Program-made: the position numbers and the translations under genes
Shown here: piece after piece, positions 1 through 11,628 of the stretch
Numbering within the stretch: position 1 is the stretch's first letter
How the letters are laid out: every line of letters begins with the position of its first letter
Assembly (NCBI RefSeq): GCF_918797505.1
Contig: NC_092796.1
Location: 53,970,851 to 54,034,850 of the forward strand
Direction of reading: 5' to 3'
DNA: 64,000 nucleotides
Origin: Bemisia tabaci
Lineage: Eukaryota; Arthropoda; Insecta; Hemiptera; Aleyrodidae
The notes under the pieces: model-generated
Seen by the model: the letters and a program-made list of their open reading frames with translations, nothing else
Database searches by the model: none
What the model was told of the DNA's origin: nothing

Positions 1-505
1 GCGTTTTTTTACATCAATCAACTTAAATTCAATCAGATAGATTTACTTAAAAAGCTGATAGTATTAATACATGGTTTTAGCATTGCTGGGTTTTCTCTTT
101 TTCTTGGATTTACAATTAAATGAATAGTAAAAATTTGAGTTTCCAATAATTATGATGATAGCCCACACGTGAGTTGTAATTCCTCAGAGATGGAATGAAG
201 GGAGATCCAGTTTCTCAAATGTGAAAGGCACTTTTAAAAATGTGTACTTTCTTCAGGGCTAACCAACATTCTCTGTTTAGTTTATCGATACCCCCCCCCC
301 TTCCAAAGAAGAAGTGTGTTGAGATAGTTTTCAAGGTGCCAACTATCTAGCCTTGGGTTGAACTTTTTGTCTATTGGTCCCAAGTACAGAATTGATTTTG
401 ATTTGATGGGATTTGTTTATGTGCTTAGAAGTGTGTAAAAAGTGGTTGAATGATATTTTTGAGTAGTTTTTAATCCGGTAGCGTTGGTTGTCTTTAACGG
501 TCCAG
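1..505 (+). other. muscleblind intron (3' part)
   Basis: This is non-coding sequence upstream of the first recognisable muscleblind exon. It contains a poly-C run near 291-300 and no convincing exon. The stretch before 505 ends in a CAG acceptor with only a weak pyrimidine tract. The upstream exons expected for muscleblind (the N-terminus and, if present, the first zinc-finger pair) lie outside the window. Confidence 0.6.
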
Positions 506-703
506 GTGTGTCGCGAGTGGCAACGTGGGGCCTGCCAAAGGGGTGAGTGCCGCTACGCGCACCCCCGGGAAGGTGTTACCCTCCTGCCTGATAACACTGT
601 CACCGTGTGCATGGATGCTGTCAACTCTAGATGCTCTAGGCAGCCCTGTCGCTATTACCATCCCCCTACACACCTGTTAGTCATTCTCAAGGCTGCACTT
701 TCG
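506..703 (+). CDS. mbl: Muscleblind exon: tandem CCCH zinc fingers
   Basis: This 198-nt, phase-0 exon encodes a tandem CCCH zinc-finger pair of the muscleblind/MBNL family, nuclear and cytoplasmic RNA-binding proteins that regulate alternative splicing by contacting YGCY motifs. The translation starts VCREWQRGAC and contains DNTVTVCMDAVNSRCSRQPC, then YYHPPTHL, matching the second finger pair (ZnF3/4 type) of MBNL proteins. Zinc ligands by exon residue are C2-C10-C15-H19 and C35-C43-C48-H52. The second finger has the usual C-X7-C-X4-C-X3-H spacing. The first also has X4 in the middle loop, where vertebrate ZnF3 has X6. The start was set at CAG|GTG TGT and the end at TCG|GTACGC. The upstream boundary is the less certain one, because the frame is open back to about 488. 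It is the first of five same-strand exons consistent with one gene. Confidence 0.9.
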
Positions 704-842
704 GTACGCTCCCACCCCTCGCTTTCTTTTCACTTCCTCTCACCTTTGTATCTGATTTGGAACGCATCGTCCTTACATCACTCTAATCACCATCTTCTTT
801 TCTTTGAAGATGACGTACAAGAATTTAGTCTCTTTTCATTTC

Positions 843-993
843 CGGATACAGCAAATTGGCAACATTGTCTTTTTTCCATTTAAACCTATGGAAATGTATC
901 GATTCTTGGAGGGGTCAGGTGCTACGACAGGAATCGATTATTTAGCATAGGTTTAAATGGAGGAAATCCGGTGTTGCCAAACAGCTGGATCCG
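843..993. repeat. Inverted-repeat (MITE-like) element, ~150 bp
   Basis: Left-arm segments GGATACAGC, TTGGCAACA and CCATTTAAACCTATG recur on the opposite strand at the right end as GGATCCAGC, TTGGCAACA and CCATTTAAACCTATG. The inner palindrome (876-960) is closed by GAATCGAT-type arms. It is a non-coding hairpin about 140 bp beyond the zinc-finger donor. The core motif is shared with elements at 1648-1797 and 53522-53683. Confidence 0.8.
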
Positions 994-1034
994 CCTCTGC
1001 CTTTTTTATTCTAAAATAAAAATTGTGTAATCAT

Positions 1035-1603
1035 CTGCCGTGATGGCGAAAAGAGCCACAAATTTTTGGAATCGAGTTTCCCTCAAAATTCGTCTTATCT
1101 CTTTTAAATGAATTCACTAAAATAACTCAAACAGCGAAATTCGTCTTGTCTGCATGAGAACTAGACACATGAGAAAGCCGTAAGTGCGCGAAAAATAACG
1201 TAGTTGCAGACGAAATTGCCGAAGGAACGTTATTCCTCCGGAGAGCCTGTAAAAACAGCGCTTTTAAGTAAAACGGCGCCCTTTTCTGCCAATTTCTAAT
1301 CTGATAATGTGTCTGTTGTGTGTTCAAAACGCAACCACGAAAGTATGCAGAAAATAGCACTTTCGGCCGTCTTGCCCGACACTAGCCCAGTATGAAAATA
1401 AATAATACCCTTTTCCTATAATTGAAACAAAACTGGTCGATTCTTAATGATCCAAACGATTTTTAAGAGTCTTTCGAGCGATTAGTGGCAATTTTACAAA
1501 GAACGGAGGCTTTTTTCGATAAATTTTTCCGCTCGGACGCTACCGAGCCCATTTTCTCAAAACTTCATCTCCGCACTCACGCCTCTCTTCGCCATCACGG
1601 TAG
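1035..1603. mobile_element. Non-autonomous DNA element with ~20-bp TIRs
   Basis: The ends CTGCCGTGATGGCGAAAAGAG (written in two parts: CTGCCGTGATGG, CGAAAAGAG) and, inverted at the right, CTACCGTGATGG, CGAAGAGAG form terminal inverted repeats around a 569-bp AT-rich interior. The interior has no transposase-like reading frame. It is probably a MITE, judged on the TIRs alone; no target-site duplication was established. Confidence 0.6.
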
Positions 1604-1647
1604 AGCTCTGAGAGACTTCCTTTTTTCTCCTTAAATTATAATACGCT

Positions 1648-1797
1648 AGTGGTGTGTTTTGCGATTTATCGATTGATCTGCCATTTAAACCTATGGAAAA
1701 GAATCGATAAGCAGGGTGTCCAAAACGAACACCTTAAAAATCGATTCTTTACCATAGCTTCAAATGGGGAAATGTCGATCATTCGCGCCTCGCCACT
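1648..1797. mobile_element. MITE, AGTGGYGTG-ended family, copy 1
   Basis: The element starts AGTGGTGTGTTTTGCG and ends CGCCTCGCCACT, with an inner palindrome built on AAACCTATGG / CCATAGCTTCAAATGG, ATCGAT and GTGTTC-type motifs. It is the same family as 53522-53683, where the ends are the perfect inverted pair AGTGGCGTGGCGTG. It has no coding capacity. Confidence 0.75.
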
Positions 1798-4700
1798 ACA
1801 TTACACAGAAAGAGAGAACCAGCCAAGAAAAGTGTCACTTCTTGACAGTCTAACTGAAACCCTGAGTCAACCTTCAAGCAATCTTTCAAAAGCTTCCATA
1901 TCAGTCAAAGGTATTTAGTATGTATGTCATAGCTATACTTATTCTCTTGTCCACTCATATCTTTGCTTTACGTACTCTTCTTGCAGCTCAAAGTTGATCA
2001 AAATCACATCATTTTTCTGCGAAAATTTTGCCAAAAATTATTTATGAATATTCTTTGTCATGATGCATGGAGGTATCAAATGAGTTCAGAGTTTATTTTC
2101 CCTATGCAAATTCTAATAAACTCTAAGTAATTGATGGATTTTGAAAATAATTTCTCCAAAAAATTTGGATTTGCCTGCGAGTTTTTCAATAATCGAAGGT
2201 ATTAAAAGCTCTGATTCTGTTTTAAATTGAAAGGAAGGCATCGCTAATTCTGTTATCTCAAATCTTAAATTGATGGTAACTTTTTAGAAAAATATTTTGA
2301 AGTGAGTTTTGTTGTCACTCGTATAATCTTCGTGACCCCCAAGTCCTAAGATCAAGCGAGTTTCGTCCCTTGTTAAAGTGGATGACTGATTTATTTCACT
2401 GATCCACAGATGGTCAACTTTGAGCACTCCCTGCACACTCAAGCTCTGTCTCCTTAGCTTGAATCTTTTGTACAAAGAAAGAGCAAACTAATCTCACCTG
2501 TTTGAATAATCATGTCATCTTTGTCTTCTCACCTTTGTCTCCTCTAAGTTCCTCTTCATTACAGAGTCATTCCCCTTTTTTTTGTCTTCCATAATTCTTC
2601 CTCCTCCTCCTGTACTTCCCAAACACCCCCCCCCCCCCCCTAGGAAAAAAAAGTGCTAACACAGGACGCTTTATCACTACTTTTTGTGAATTTTTATTGT
2701 TGTCTTTAAGTACGTCCCTCTTCTTGCAGCCTATTAATTTTCAAGTGGAGTAAAATAACATTTTGTGAAAAGTAAGCTCCAAGAATTGAAAGTTGGAGGA
2801 GTACGATTAAAACACTTCTCCATGTTTTAGCTGCATGTTATTAAGACATCTTCCACGTAACATGTCTTCAGTGTCAACTTTGACGATTCTGAATATCTCA
2901 TGCTGCCTATGAATTTTTTGTTGTTGTCCCTAAGCCACACTAACATTTTTCTACAAATTTCAGGTGAGGAATTTACTTTAAAGCAGTAGACCAAAGATTT
3001 TAGTCCTTATCAATTAAAGGACAATTCTCCTTGTATAACGAAAAACTTATCTCATGAATCTGTCTGATTTTTTTTTGAAATTTTGTTTTGTCAATTGATA
3101 CAAGATATTCAGTTCTCACCAATTCATGAAAACTTGAAATATCCCTGTGTGGAAGAAAGAGAAATATTGCTTCAAAGTAAACTCCTCAGTTTCCAAGATA
3201 AAACTACAATTTTTACCTCATGTATTCAACATCACAGTGCCATAAGTATTTTCTTGATAATTTTAATATTTGCATTAAAGTAACAATCAAGAAAATAAAT
3301 TAAATCCCAACAGTTTTGTATTTTTGTCAGACTATTTTCTCTCAGTTTTTTTTGGTTAGGATTTTACCTCTACCTCAAAATTTCAGAAGGCCAGTGAGCT
3401 CTATTTTCAGGATCGACGCATATTTAAACTATGCAGCATGTAATTTCAAACAAAACAAAGTTGCCACAGAAATTAGGGTTGTGCCAACTTTTAGACTTTT
3501 TTCCAGCCTGAATCTTTTTTTTTTTTTTGGGGGCCTTGAAACCTGACTTCCAGATGGATCTTATGCATAACCTCTGGTGAAATTAGGACACTGCTTAATG
3601 TGCCATAATTAGTGAATTTAGAATATTTAGGCCTTGCAGCAGGAAATAAAATGTTTATTTTCATTTAAACCAAATTATTATCCTGGGCCTCAGTAGAATT
3701 GAGAGTAAATAGATTCTGTCTGCATTTTTCAAGAAAAATGTATGATTCAAGCTGTAAGTTTTTTGATCGTTTTTTAAAATTATCAAGAGCATACCTTTTG
3801 AATTGATCTTTGCCAATCTTTCGTTATTTTAAATTATAGATCATATTTCTACTTGTTTCTCATCAAAAGAGACTCTTGTCCAGTTTCAATTAGTCCTTTA
3901 CTCGTGTTTTTCCCCGCATTTTTATTCTTTCTCTCTCTTTTTTTTTACCTATTCATTTTTTTTTTTTATTTCAAATAATCGCTGTATGAGCTTCAAGTTG
4001 AATTTACCGTTGTCGCTATCAAAAAAATCTCCCATAAAACCTCTTAGTTGTCCTTATGTCGGGCTTGCATTCAGCTATGTGGACTTCCATTTTTAAGGAA
4101 AATAAACCAACATTTATCATTTGACAGCTGTCACAAAATAGATATACACCAATTAAAATGGATTGCGTAGCATTTTCTTCATGGTGCCACTTCTAAGGTC
4201 CCTCCAAAATTTGTGGAGGAAAAATGCTTTTGATTATCGAAAAATCCTTATTTTTTTTTGGTGGTCGCATCAAAAATATCAATTTACAAAAAAATGTCTT
4301 GAAAAAGATATTTCTAAAAATTAATTGCATCAATTTTGTTGTAACTCCTTTCCACTCTGAATGTCAAACCTGTACATTTGTAAATTTTTTTGTGTGTGAT
4401 TTGTCTGAAATTTACTTCCTTTTTTCACAGTGATGTAGATGCTTTATTAGAACCCCGAACTGTTCTAATGACTGCATTTTCTTTCTTTGACGCAAGCATG
4501 TTAAATGCACCTAAGCGCTAACTGAGATTTCTACCTTCTAGTCTATTTTCCACTCCGTTAATGCTTCTTAATCTACATTCGTGCTTTTTTTCTAATAATT
4601 AAGCGTATGTACCGCCTGACGTTTGAAATATTTAATATCAGCTTTAAAAGTAATGTAAGCATCTTAAATACAACATAAACTATTGTTAATGACCTACGTC

Positions 4701-6183
4701 CCCTTCCCCTTTTCGATGAGATTTCATTCTTCTCTTTTGTCCAAATGACTCATCCAGAGTAATTCTACTAATTTTTTTTTTTTTTTACCTGTGATGCAAA
4801 TTAATTCAAGTTTTTAGAATAAAGCCCCTATTATTTTTTGTTTTCTGAAAGATGAGAGCAATTCACTACCTGAAATTGAAAGAAATATTCTAACCTACGT
4901 ATGCATAAGTTTTGCACATTTGCATTGCAGATCTGCTTACAGCGATAGTCTAAAAGTAACTTGAGAACAACTCGCACCTCCGTTATTTTTCTTTATTGCT
5001 TTTTCAAGCTTGGTATAACATTTTATTTTTAGTTCATTTTCTGCCCTCCTAAAAATTTTCTCATCATTACATATTACAAATGGTTGTTTTGTTTCATTGT
5101 TTTTTTGGTTGACCCTAGTCTCGATATTCATAAGCGTCTCCTCTCTGGAAATATTATTTGACAATATCATAAAAATAGAAACCATAAGATTAGAGAAACA
5201 TCACATAATTAAAACAGACAGCGAAGAATCATTTTCATGAAGGCTAAATATCGGTTTATAATCATTGATCAACTTTACGTTTTATATGCCAACTTTGACA
5301 TTTTACAAAGTTTATTGTGCACTTAATAAAATCAGGTATTGAAGTTCAGTGGGTCATAAATGCGTTCAAATGGCATTTTGGAGTTAAAATTCTGCTCTAA
5401 CATTGCTCATTCCTGGGTCACTTCTCATCTGTTGAATCAAGAGAAAGACCTCATGAAACTCCGCAGAAAGCCTTTTAAAATGCTGTTTTTTGCTAACCAA
5501 GAAAATGATTTCTGAAACAGATCTTATAATTTCAGACTAATACTTAATTAGAATCATTAGATTTTCAGATACTTATCATCTTTTCCATTTACACATAGCA
5601 TAATATTGATTAATTTTAATGTATTGCTCATAAATTAGGTCAAAAGTAAAAATGGAAAGTCCCTTTATTCCCAAGTAGCTGTGATGCTGAACTGGAAATC
5701 TAATGGTCTCATTTTTTTTATGTAACTGCAATTTGTTCTATTGTAGAGTTTCAATAATTTCAACGTCCTCAGTATTGTCAATGTAGTGAGTAGAATGAAA
5801 AATGAAATAGACCCAGTGAACACTTCAGTACCTGTTTTTGCCGCTGAAAGAATTATTTGATCAAAGTTGCCTCAACAAGTAATTTGTTTTACTCTAATCC
5901 CTAAACATACGAATAAAATTCAATTTTGCATCATCCCTTTGATTCACTACTGAACGTCTTGTCGAGTGATAAAGTGTGCCATTGTGTGTAGTAGTATTTC
6001 AATAAGAAGAAGTCAGATGCATAGCTGAAGATCGCAGAGATTCAAGGGATTCCTCCCTCTGTGTACGACTTAAAATATCATCAAATTATCAGGCTTTTCT
6101 TACAATTTTCAGGAATTTTTTCCGCCAAGCCATCCTCGATACATTTTTTGGCATTTGTCCTCTTGAATAATTTTGTTACCGGT

Positions 6184-6211
6184 CCTGATGTAAAATTGTT
6201 TTTACATCAGG
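6184..6211. repeat. Perfect 12-bp stem hairpin
   Basis: CCTGATGTAAAA is followed by a 4-nt loop and the exact inverted copy TTTTACATCAGG, within a muscleblind intron. It is too short for a typical pre-miRNA. Its function, if any, is unknown. Confidence 0.7.
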
Positions 6212-6543
6212 TGTTAAAGAAAAGACTTTAAATGTCATCCTTTGAAGAAAGCTATTGAAATATACTCTCATGCACTAATGGAACGCATCAATTCTGACTT
6301 GTTGACCAAATAATTTTTTCAGATTCGAGCCTATTTTGAATCTGATACCAGTAGCTGCAAAATTATATTTCTCATTCTATTTTGTTTTGAAAATTGTTTA
6401 TTCATTTTGCAATTTTATTATTCTGTTTTTTAATTTCATTTGTTTCTTTTCTTTTCTTTTTTCGTTACCGCTGTATGTTTTTCCTCTTGTATTCTTCTCT
6501 TCCCTGGCTTGACCTTGATCTGGCTTCTCCTGCCAACTAATAG

Positions 6544-6639
6544 CCCTCAACCGCTGCCACCTCTATGTCTCTTGCCGCATCTCCCATCGAGCTTGCCGGA
6601 AGGAAACGAACCCGAAATCCATCCGATGACTTATTAATG
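6544..6639 (+). CDS. mbl: Probable muscleblind 96-nt linker exon
   Basis: This is an open stretch of exactly 32 codons between a plausible acceptor (pyrimidine-rich tract, CTAATAG|CCC) and donor (ATG|GTATCT). Both ends are in phase 0, so it could be skipped or included without a frame change. The translation begins PSTAATSMSLAASPIELAGR and continues KRTRNPSDDLLM. It has a Ser/Ala/Pro-rich linker character followed by a basic cluster (GRKRTR) that could contribute to nuclear localisation. It lies in the expected place between the finger exon and the MDMKAVG micro-exon, and its phase matches both neighbours. The muscleblind assignment rests on position, phase and composition, not on a strongly remembered motif. 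Confidence 0.6.
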
Positions 6640-8655
6640 GTATCTCAGTTGCTTTGCACGTTTCAATTTTATTTTTTACTGCTATTTTACCAGTCTCATG
6701 TTACTCTCATTGAAACATTTTTAACTGTAAAAGACTAAAAAAAGAAGCACAATATTCCAGGTAGGACCGCTCAACCTGAAACACTGGTCCAATGACAGAA
6801 AGTTAAATTAGTCAGATCACTATAATCGGTGCACCTATAAACTTCAGATGAGTGTCTAAACATTAAACAAAATTTATATTTAAAAAATTCTACAGTTTTT
6901 GGAGTTGAAGCTACCTTTGATTTCTGTTAATTTCAAAAGTTTGTATTGACTTTCATCTTAATCTGATGTTTGGATTAGTTTCCTTCATGCTACGGCAGAA
7001 TTTCATCTTGACTTTTTGTTTTCTTTTTAGTAGCACACTGTGTGCATCTGCAATAACTTTAATCCTAATAATAATTAAAGTTTATAAGGAGCTAAAATAC
7101 TAAAGAATTCAGTATCATCAATCAGCTATTTATCTAATATTTTTTATATAACTTTCTCTTTGACGCACTTATCATAAAGTATTTTTCAATGAGAGTAACA
7201 ACATTTTGTAGTTCTGCCAGCTTTTAATTTATCAATCTTTACGTTTGAAAAAATGAAAAGTTAGATCAATTGCTTTTAGTGTTTATTTATTTTCTATTTT
7301 TAAATTTTTATTTTCACTTTTTTTATACATACATTTTTTTATCTGCATTTTAAGCATAATAACCCATACAATAAAGAAGTTTAGGGTCTATTGACATTGT
7401 GTCTGCAAAGTTAAATTCTCATAAAGCGAGGAATAATTTTAATTAATACTTAACATATTTGATAAATGAATGGACATTCTTTCTCCCTCTAATAATTTTC
7501 AATTTTTACTCCGTAAGATATCGAAGTATTAAAGATTGTAATAAATCCAGTCTGAAGTATTCTCAAAAGAGACTCTCAGACTAGTCTGTCTTGCATGGAA
7601 AAGTTATTGACCTCTCAGAGAGTTAGATAATAGACTACCCATGCATTGCTCGCTTCATTGGATGTGGTGTAAGCCAGAGTGTCTGTTCCAAAAGCATCCA
7701 AGTATTTTTTGAGGTGAATTTTTTTAAAACCTTCAAGTATTTAAAGCTGCAATGTAGTGAATTTAAGTAAAGTCCATCCAATTGCTTAGGAAACCCACAA
7801 AGCTTTGTACAACTGACAATAATCTTAGGAAAATCAGGCTGAAAGTTGCAGCATTCCCCATTTGAATGTATTCTATCATGAATGATCAGGACAAGCATAT
7901 AGTTCATTTTCGGTTTTATGAGCACCGGCTGTTGTTATAGGTCACCCCCAATTTAATCGGCAGGTCATGCTAAATTACAATGTGTTAGCAGTAATATTCC
8001 CATCAGGAAAGTAACAAAAGAAGTTATTAAACTTGTGCCCCCCCTTCCCCCTTACAAAAATTCATCTTTGCTGACTAGGAAAGTTTTTTGTTATTTTCTA
8101 CCCTCCATCACATCAAAGAGTCAGTGAAGTCCATTATTTATGTGCTCCAATTTCTTTAAATCAATTAAAAACAATCTTGTTCAGTGAGAATGTTTCACTC
8201 AAATTTTCACCCTGAAGAGCCAGGTTTTATTGCTGCCCAGTTTTTTACTTGTAACATTATGTATTTTACTCGTGTCTTCTCCCACTCCTTGCTAATTAGC
8301 TAGTTCTCTTGGCAGTAGTTTTGTGTTCTTTGTTTCAGTTCAAGTAAATTCGCTAACACTTTAGTTGATTTATTTCTTATTCCTTCGTTTTGCCGTTCTG
8401 TAACTAATGGAGCTCTCTAGTCTCCAAGTCTAAAGAACTCATAGGTACCCACTTGTGCTCAACATTCCAGTTAAAATTTGTTCATTCTATTTCACAGTTA
8501 CTGTACGTCTGAAATAGATTAAACTCAAAATCGTATATTTATTTTAAGAATAGCTGCTATCTCTATTGTATAACTTAATTCTCTTACTTTCATTTTATCT
8601 GAAGTCTTGAATCTCACCGTTAATGCATCTTTTCCCCTTTCCTTTTATTTTTTAG
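6640..8655 (+). other. muscleblind intron
   Basis: This is a 2.0-kb AT-rich intron with poly-T stretches. No repeat or coding signal stands out. It ends in a good acceptor (TTTTATTTTTTAG) before the 42-nt exon. Confidence 0.55.
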
Positions 8656-8697
8656 ATGGATATGAAAGCAGTTGGTCAGCTTTATTATGATAATTTT
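8656..8697 (+). CDS. mbl: Muscleblind 42-nt micro-exon (MDMKAVGQLYYDNF)
   Basis: This phase-0 exon of 14 codons encodes MDMKAVGQLYYDNF. It sits between a TTTTTTAG acceptor and a consensus GTAAGT donor. The peptide closely resembles the MD(M/V)K-VG--YY-NF segment that I recall immediately preceding the FPGM block in insect Muscleblind isoforms. Joining this exon to 11212 gives YYDNF-AFPGM without a frame change, which supports both calls. As a small symmetric exon it could be alternatively spliced. It is far below the length at which an open-reading-frame scan would find it. Confidence 0.85.
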
Positions 8698-8884
8698 GTA
8701 AGTATTTAATGTCCCCTTTCTCATATTTGCTCTCTCGTAATATCACATAAATTCGTATCAGTATTCTCAGTGATGGAACGTCTAGTTAAATTGGTTTCAT
8801 TTTCTCCATCTTTTTTTTCGCCAAAATGTTTTTCATTCTCAGTTATCTTTTCTCCATTGCCAATTTGTCCCTGAATAATTGATA

Positions 8885-8926
<42 letters not shown>

Positions 8927-11211
8927 AGATGTTTTCCCATGCATAGTTGAGCATATGCTTGCCTATCTCTAAAATTTGATATCATTTGCTCCACGTTAGT
9001 CAAAATTAATAAACACAAGTTATTCTACGTCGATTACATTTTTAGTTAATTTTTTATTTTTATTTTTGTGTGCAACATATTTTACCATCTGTTTTTGAAG
9101 TTGAGCTTGATTCAGAGTATGTCTGTTAGGTAATGGTTTTGTCAAAAAAAAGAAGGAATAAGAAAAATTCTATTAACAATCCCGCTAGTTAGGTTAGGTT
9201 GTAACAACACTGTAAATATTAATCAATTTGGTGTACATTTTGTAGTGTTGAGTGCCTAGTTACTAGAATCCATAGTCAGGTAGTAACCATCAAACATAGG
9301 TTCAATAACTAAATGTGGTATGATACCCTCTAATTCCCTGCACTAAAATTAAAGAGAAAGAAACCCGCTTTTCTCTCCCATAATGTTAGCACTTATTTTC
9401 CCCGTAAGTGTTCTAAAGACAGTACTTCTTTTGAAGTACTTTTTTTAATCTCATCTTATCCGTAAATTCTAATTTTTTTCAATTTAAGAAAAAAATTAAT
9501 TTGCAAATTTAAGGAAAAGGAAGTGATAACCTCCTGGGATTTTTGCTTCTTTTCAAACTTCCTCTTTATTAAAACACACAAACAAGAATTTAATTTTAAA
9601 GAATTTGAGTATAGTCAGTGGAAATCAAATTAGCAAGTATGCGGAACGCAATGGTGAAGGGCAAGACATCAACATGAGACTAATGAGGAAGGCCACATTC
9701 ACAAATGTTGGCACTTCTGTTCCATTCTGACCTAGGTCCCCCCCTGCTGTTGGTGATACTCCCAACTTGTCTTACCCATCAGTTCTGATTGTGCTCAAGA
9801 CAGCAGAAAGCTATCAGAGGTAACTGTGACTAAAAACAGTTGCGTAACTTTCTACTTGGTGAACTGTGCCAATTCAAATGAGAAATTGAGATCCCTCGGG
9901 AATTATCTCATCAGAGGTATTTTTTTAAAGTTTGATACTCTCTCTTCCCAATCTTGTTTCCATTTTCTCTGATTTTACCCAGCTGAAAGGTAATCTCTTG
10001 TGTAGTAACTTTCACACACCTATTGATACATAGACACTGAAAAATGTGAATGAAGGAGACTTGCACAGAGACTTACTAAGTACCTCAGGATGTAGGTTTC
10101 TTTAAAAGATCGCCAGTGCTTCTGAAAGGCTGTTTAACAAAACGTTTTTAAGCTCAGTGTTTCATGGTATTTAATTTCTGATAAGTGTGATGCTTGCAGT
10201 TAATTTTTTTCTAATGAATTAATTGTTCCTGCTGGCCCTTTCCTGAAAAACCGCACCTTCGAATTGGAAAGTAACGTTTTTTTTAATATCAACGGTGAAA
10301 GTACCAGACCTCGTATCTCATTTGCAGTGTTTAAAAATCTCTGCTAACATTTTATTTTTTTGAAGGATAACAAATAAATATCATTTCTGGAAATTTTACA
10401 GAGTTTTCTTCACATAAAAAGAAAAAAACATGTAAGTTTTCAAGAATTGATGTTGAATAATTTTCTATTTAAACAATGAAGTATGATAGGAAGTCCACAA
10501 CATTGCAAACTGCGGTACCTGGTCCGTTAGTTTTACCGTCGATATGACTCCTCACCACATGTGTCTTTCATGTTGATGCTTGCTATCGCTGTGGATTACT
10601 TAGCTTTTTTAGGTTGTAACAATGATATTTCAATCCCTCTTCCCGTGTTTACCTCGTAGAAGCATTTATTTTTTAAAAATATAGGAGCCAAATAGATTTC
10701 CTCAAGTTGGCCTCACCTCTTCCAGTTTTTTGAGTGAAGCACTTGCAAGGGTTCTGTTTTATACACCCCTTGACTGCTCTTTTAGTTTTGTGAACACAAA
10801 AGAGAGAGAGAAAAAATCAAAGTAGATTGACTCAGGCCAAGCTGTCCTGTTACCATACCCACCACTAACGTGTCGGTAAAAAGTTTTGGAAAATGGCAGA
10901 AGTTTCTCCGGCATGTCTCTTCCTTCTTAATTTTCTCAAGTGGACACACTGTTGCTTGTATAAAGTGGTTGTGCAAACAGAGTCGCCAAATTGTGGAAAT
11001 AGAGCAATTATTTTGGAAGAACTCCAATTTCTAGTTCAACTAGACCAGAGACTGTACAAATTGTCATGTCTGTAGACTAACCTGAGTTTTTTGACTCTGG
11101 AAAAAATACCGAATTCATTAGAAAGATTTTCCTTTAAAACTACTTTTAGATGTTACTGGTCGAAGTTTTGCAACCTACTATTGTTAATTGTTTCGATTTT
11201 TGATTTATCAG
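8698..11211 (+). other. muscleblind intron
   Basis: This 2.5-kb intron contains a 36-nt poly-T tract (8887-8922), a short TTAGG-like doublet near 9190 that is too brief to be telomeric, and one ATATCRACGGT-family MITE (10286-10545). It ends at a TTTATCAG acceptor. No other exon is supported. Confidence 0.6.
10286..10545. mobile_element. MITE, ATATCRACGGT family, copy 1
   Basis: The left end is ATATCAACGGTGAAAGTACC, and the right end (inverted) is ATATCGACGGTAAAACTA. The interior shares TGTTTAAAAATCTC, AAGGATAACAAAT and TATGATAGGAAGTC-like blocks with copies at 44529, 44933 and 38547. It is about 260 bp and non-coding. Confidence 0.8.
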
Positions 11212-11628
11212 GCATTTCCTGGGATGGCGTACAAACGAGCCGCAGGTGATAAGTCTGGAGTGCCTATGTACCAGCCTGGTGCTACAGCAACGTACCAACA
11301 GTTGTTGCAACCATTTGTGCCGGTCTCATGTGAGTACAGGCTTCCGCTTGCTGCCGCTGGTAATATGGCTGCGTTCACTACCGGTGTCGCTTTAAATAAA
11401 GCACCAACGGTAACAGTTCCAGCCACCCCCTCTCACCCCCAACAGTTCCTTCGATACCCAACACCCTCTGCTCAGTCCCAGTTTGCCCTTCCAACCCTTC
11501 CCTCTCAGTCCATTTCAAATTTCCTAGCCGCTGCCCAATTAAATGCTTCTACCGCTACAACAAATAACAATAACAACAATGATGAGGACTCGCAATTAGT
11601 ACCTTTTAAAAAAATGAAAACAACCTAG
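11212..11628 (+). CDS. mbl: Muscleblind C-terminal exon with internal donor
   Basis: The exon starts at CAG|GCA in phase 0 and encodes AFPGMAYKRAAGDKSGVPMY, then QPGATATYQQLLQPFVPVS. This is the conserved C-terminal block of insect Muscleblind. Two outcomes are possible. (1) Splicing at 11329 (TCA T|GTGAGT) to 28554 rebuilds a TTT codon and gives PVS-FTGHPPGVPRF. (2) Reading through the donor gives PVS-CEYRLPLAAAG followed by a Pro/Thr/Ser/Gln/Asn-rich tail. That tail includes an Asn run and ends FKKMKTT at the TAG at 11626-11628. The donor bases GTGAGT thus also code within Cys-Glu-Tyr. The tail contains a small polar tract rather than a known domain. Isoform choice would depend on use of this donor versus a local poly(A) site, which is inferred. 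Confidence 0.9.
   Translation, partial: AFPGMAYKRAAGDKSGVPMYQPGATATYQQLLQPFVPVSCEYRLPLAAAGNMAAFTTGVALNKAPTVTVPATPSHPQQFLRYPTPSAQSQFALPTLPSQSISNFLAAAQLNASTATTNNNNNNDEDSQLVPFKKMKTT

Larger units (their letters stand above)
704..6543 (+). other. muscleblind intron, repeats at 5' end
   Basis: This 5.8-kb intron separates the zinc-finger exon from the putative 96-nt linker exon. The first 1.1 kb carries three inverted-repeat elements (843-993, 1035-1603, 1648-1797). The rest is AT-rich with a poly-C run near 2624-2640 and a perfect 12-bp hairpin at 6184-6211. No further exon with recognisable muscleblind residues was seen. The region encoding the usual alanine/glutamine-rich linker after the fingers was not identified. 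Confidence 0.6.

Noticed and set aside
8721..8954. Open frame with a long lysine run on the minus strand
   Set aside because: The lysines are the translation of the 36-nt poly-T tract, not a protein feature.
9188..9202. TTAGG-like repeat resembling insect telomeric sequence
   Set aside because: Only two imperfect copies are present, inside a gene intron.
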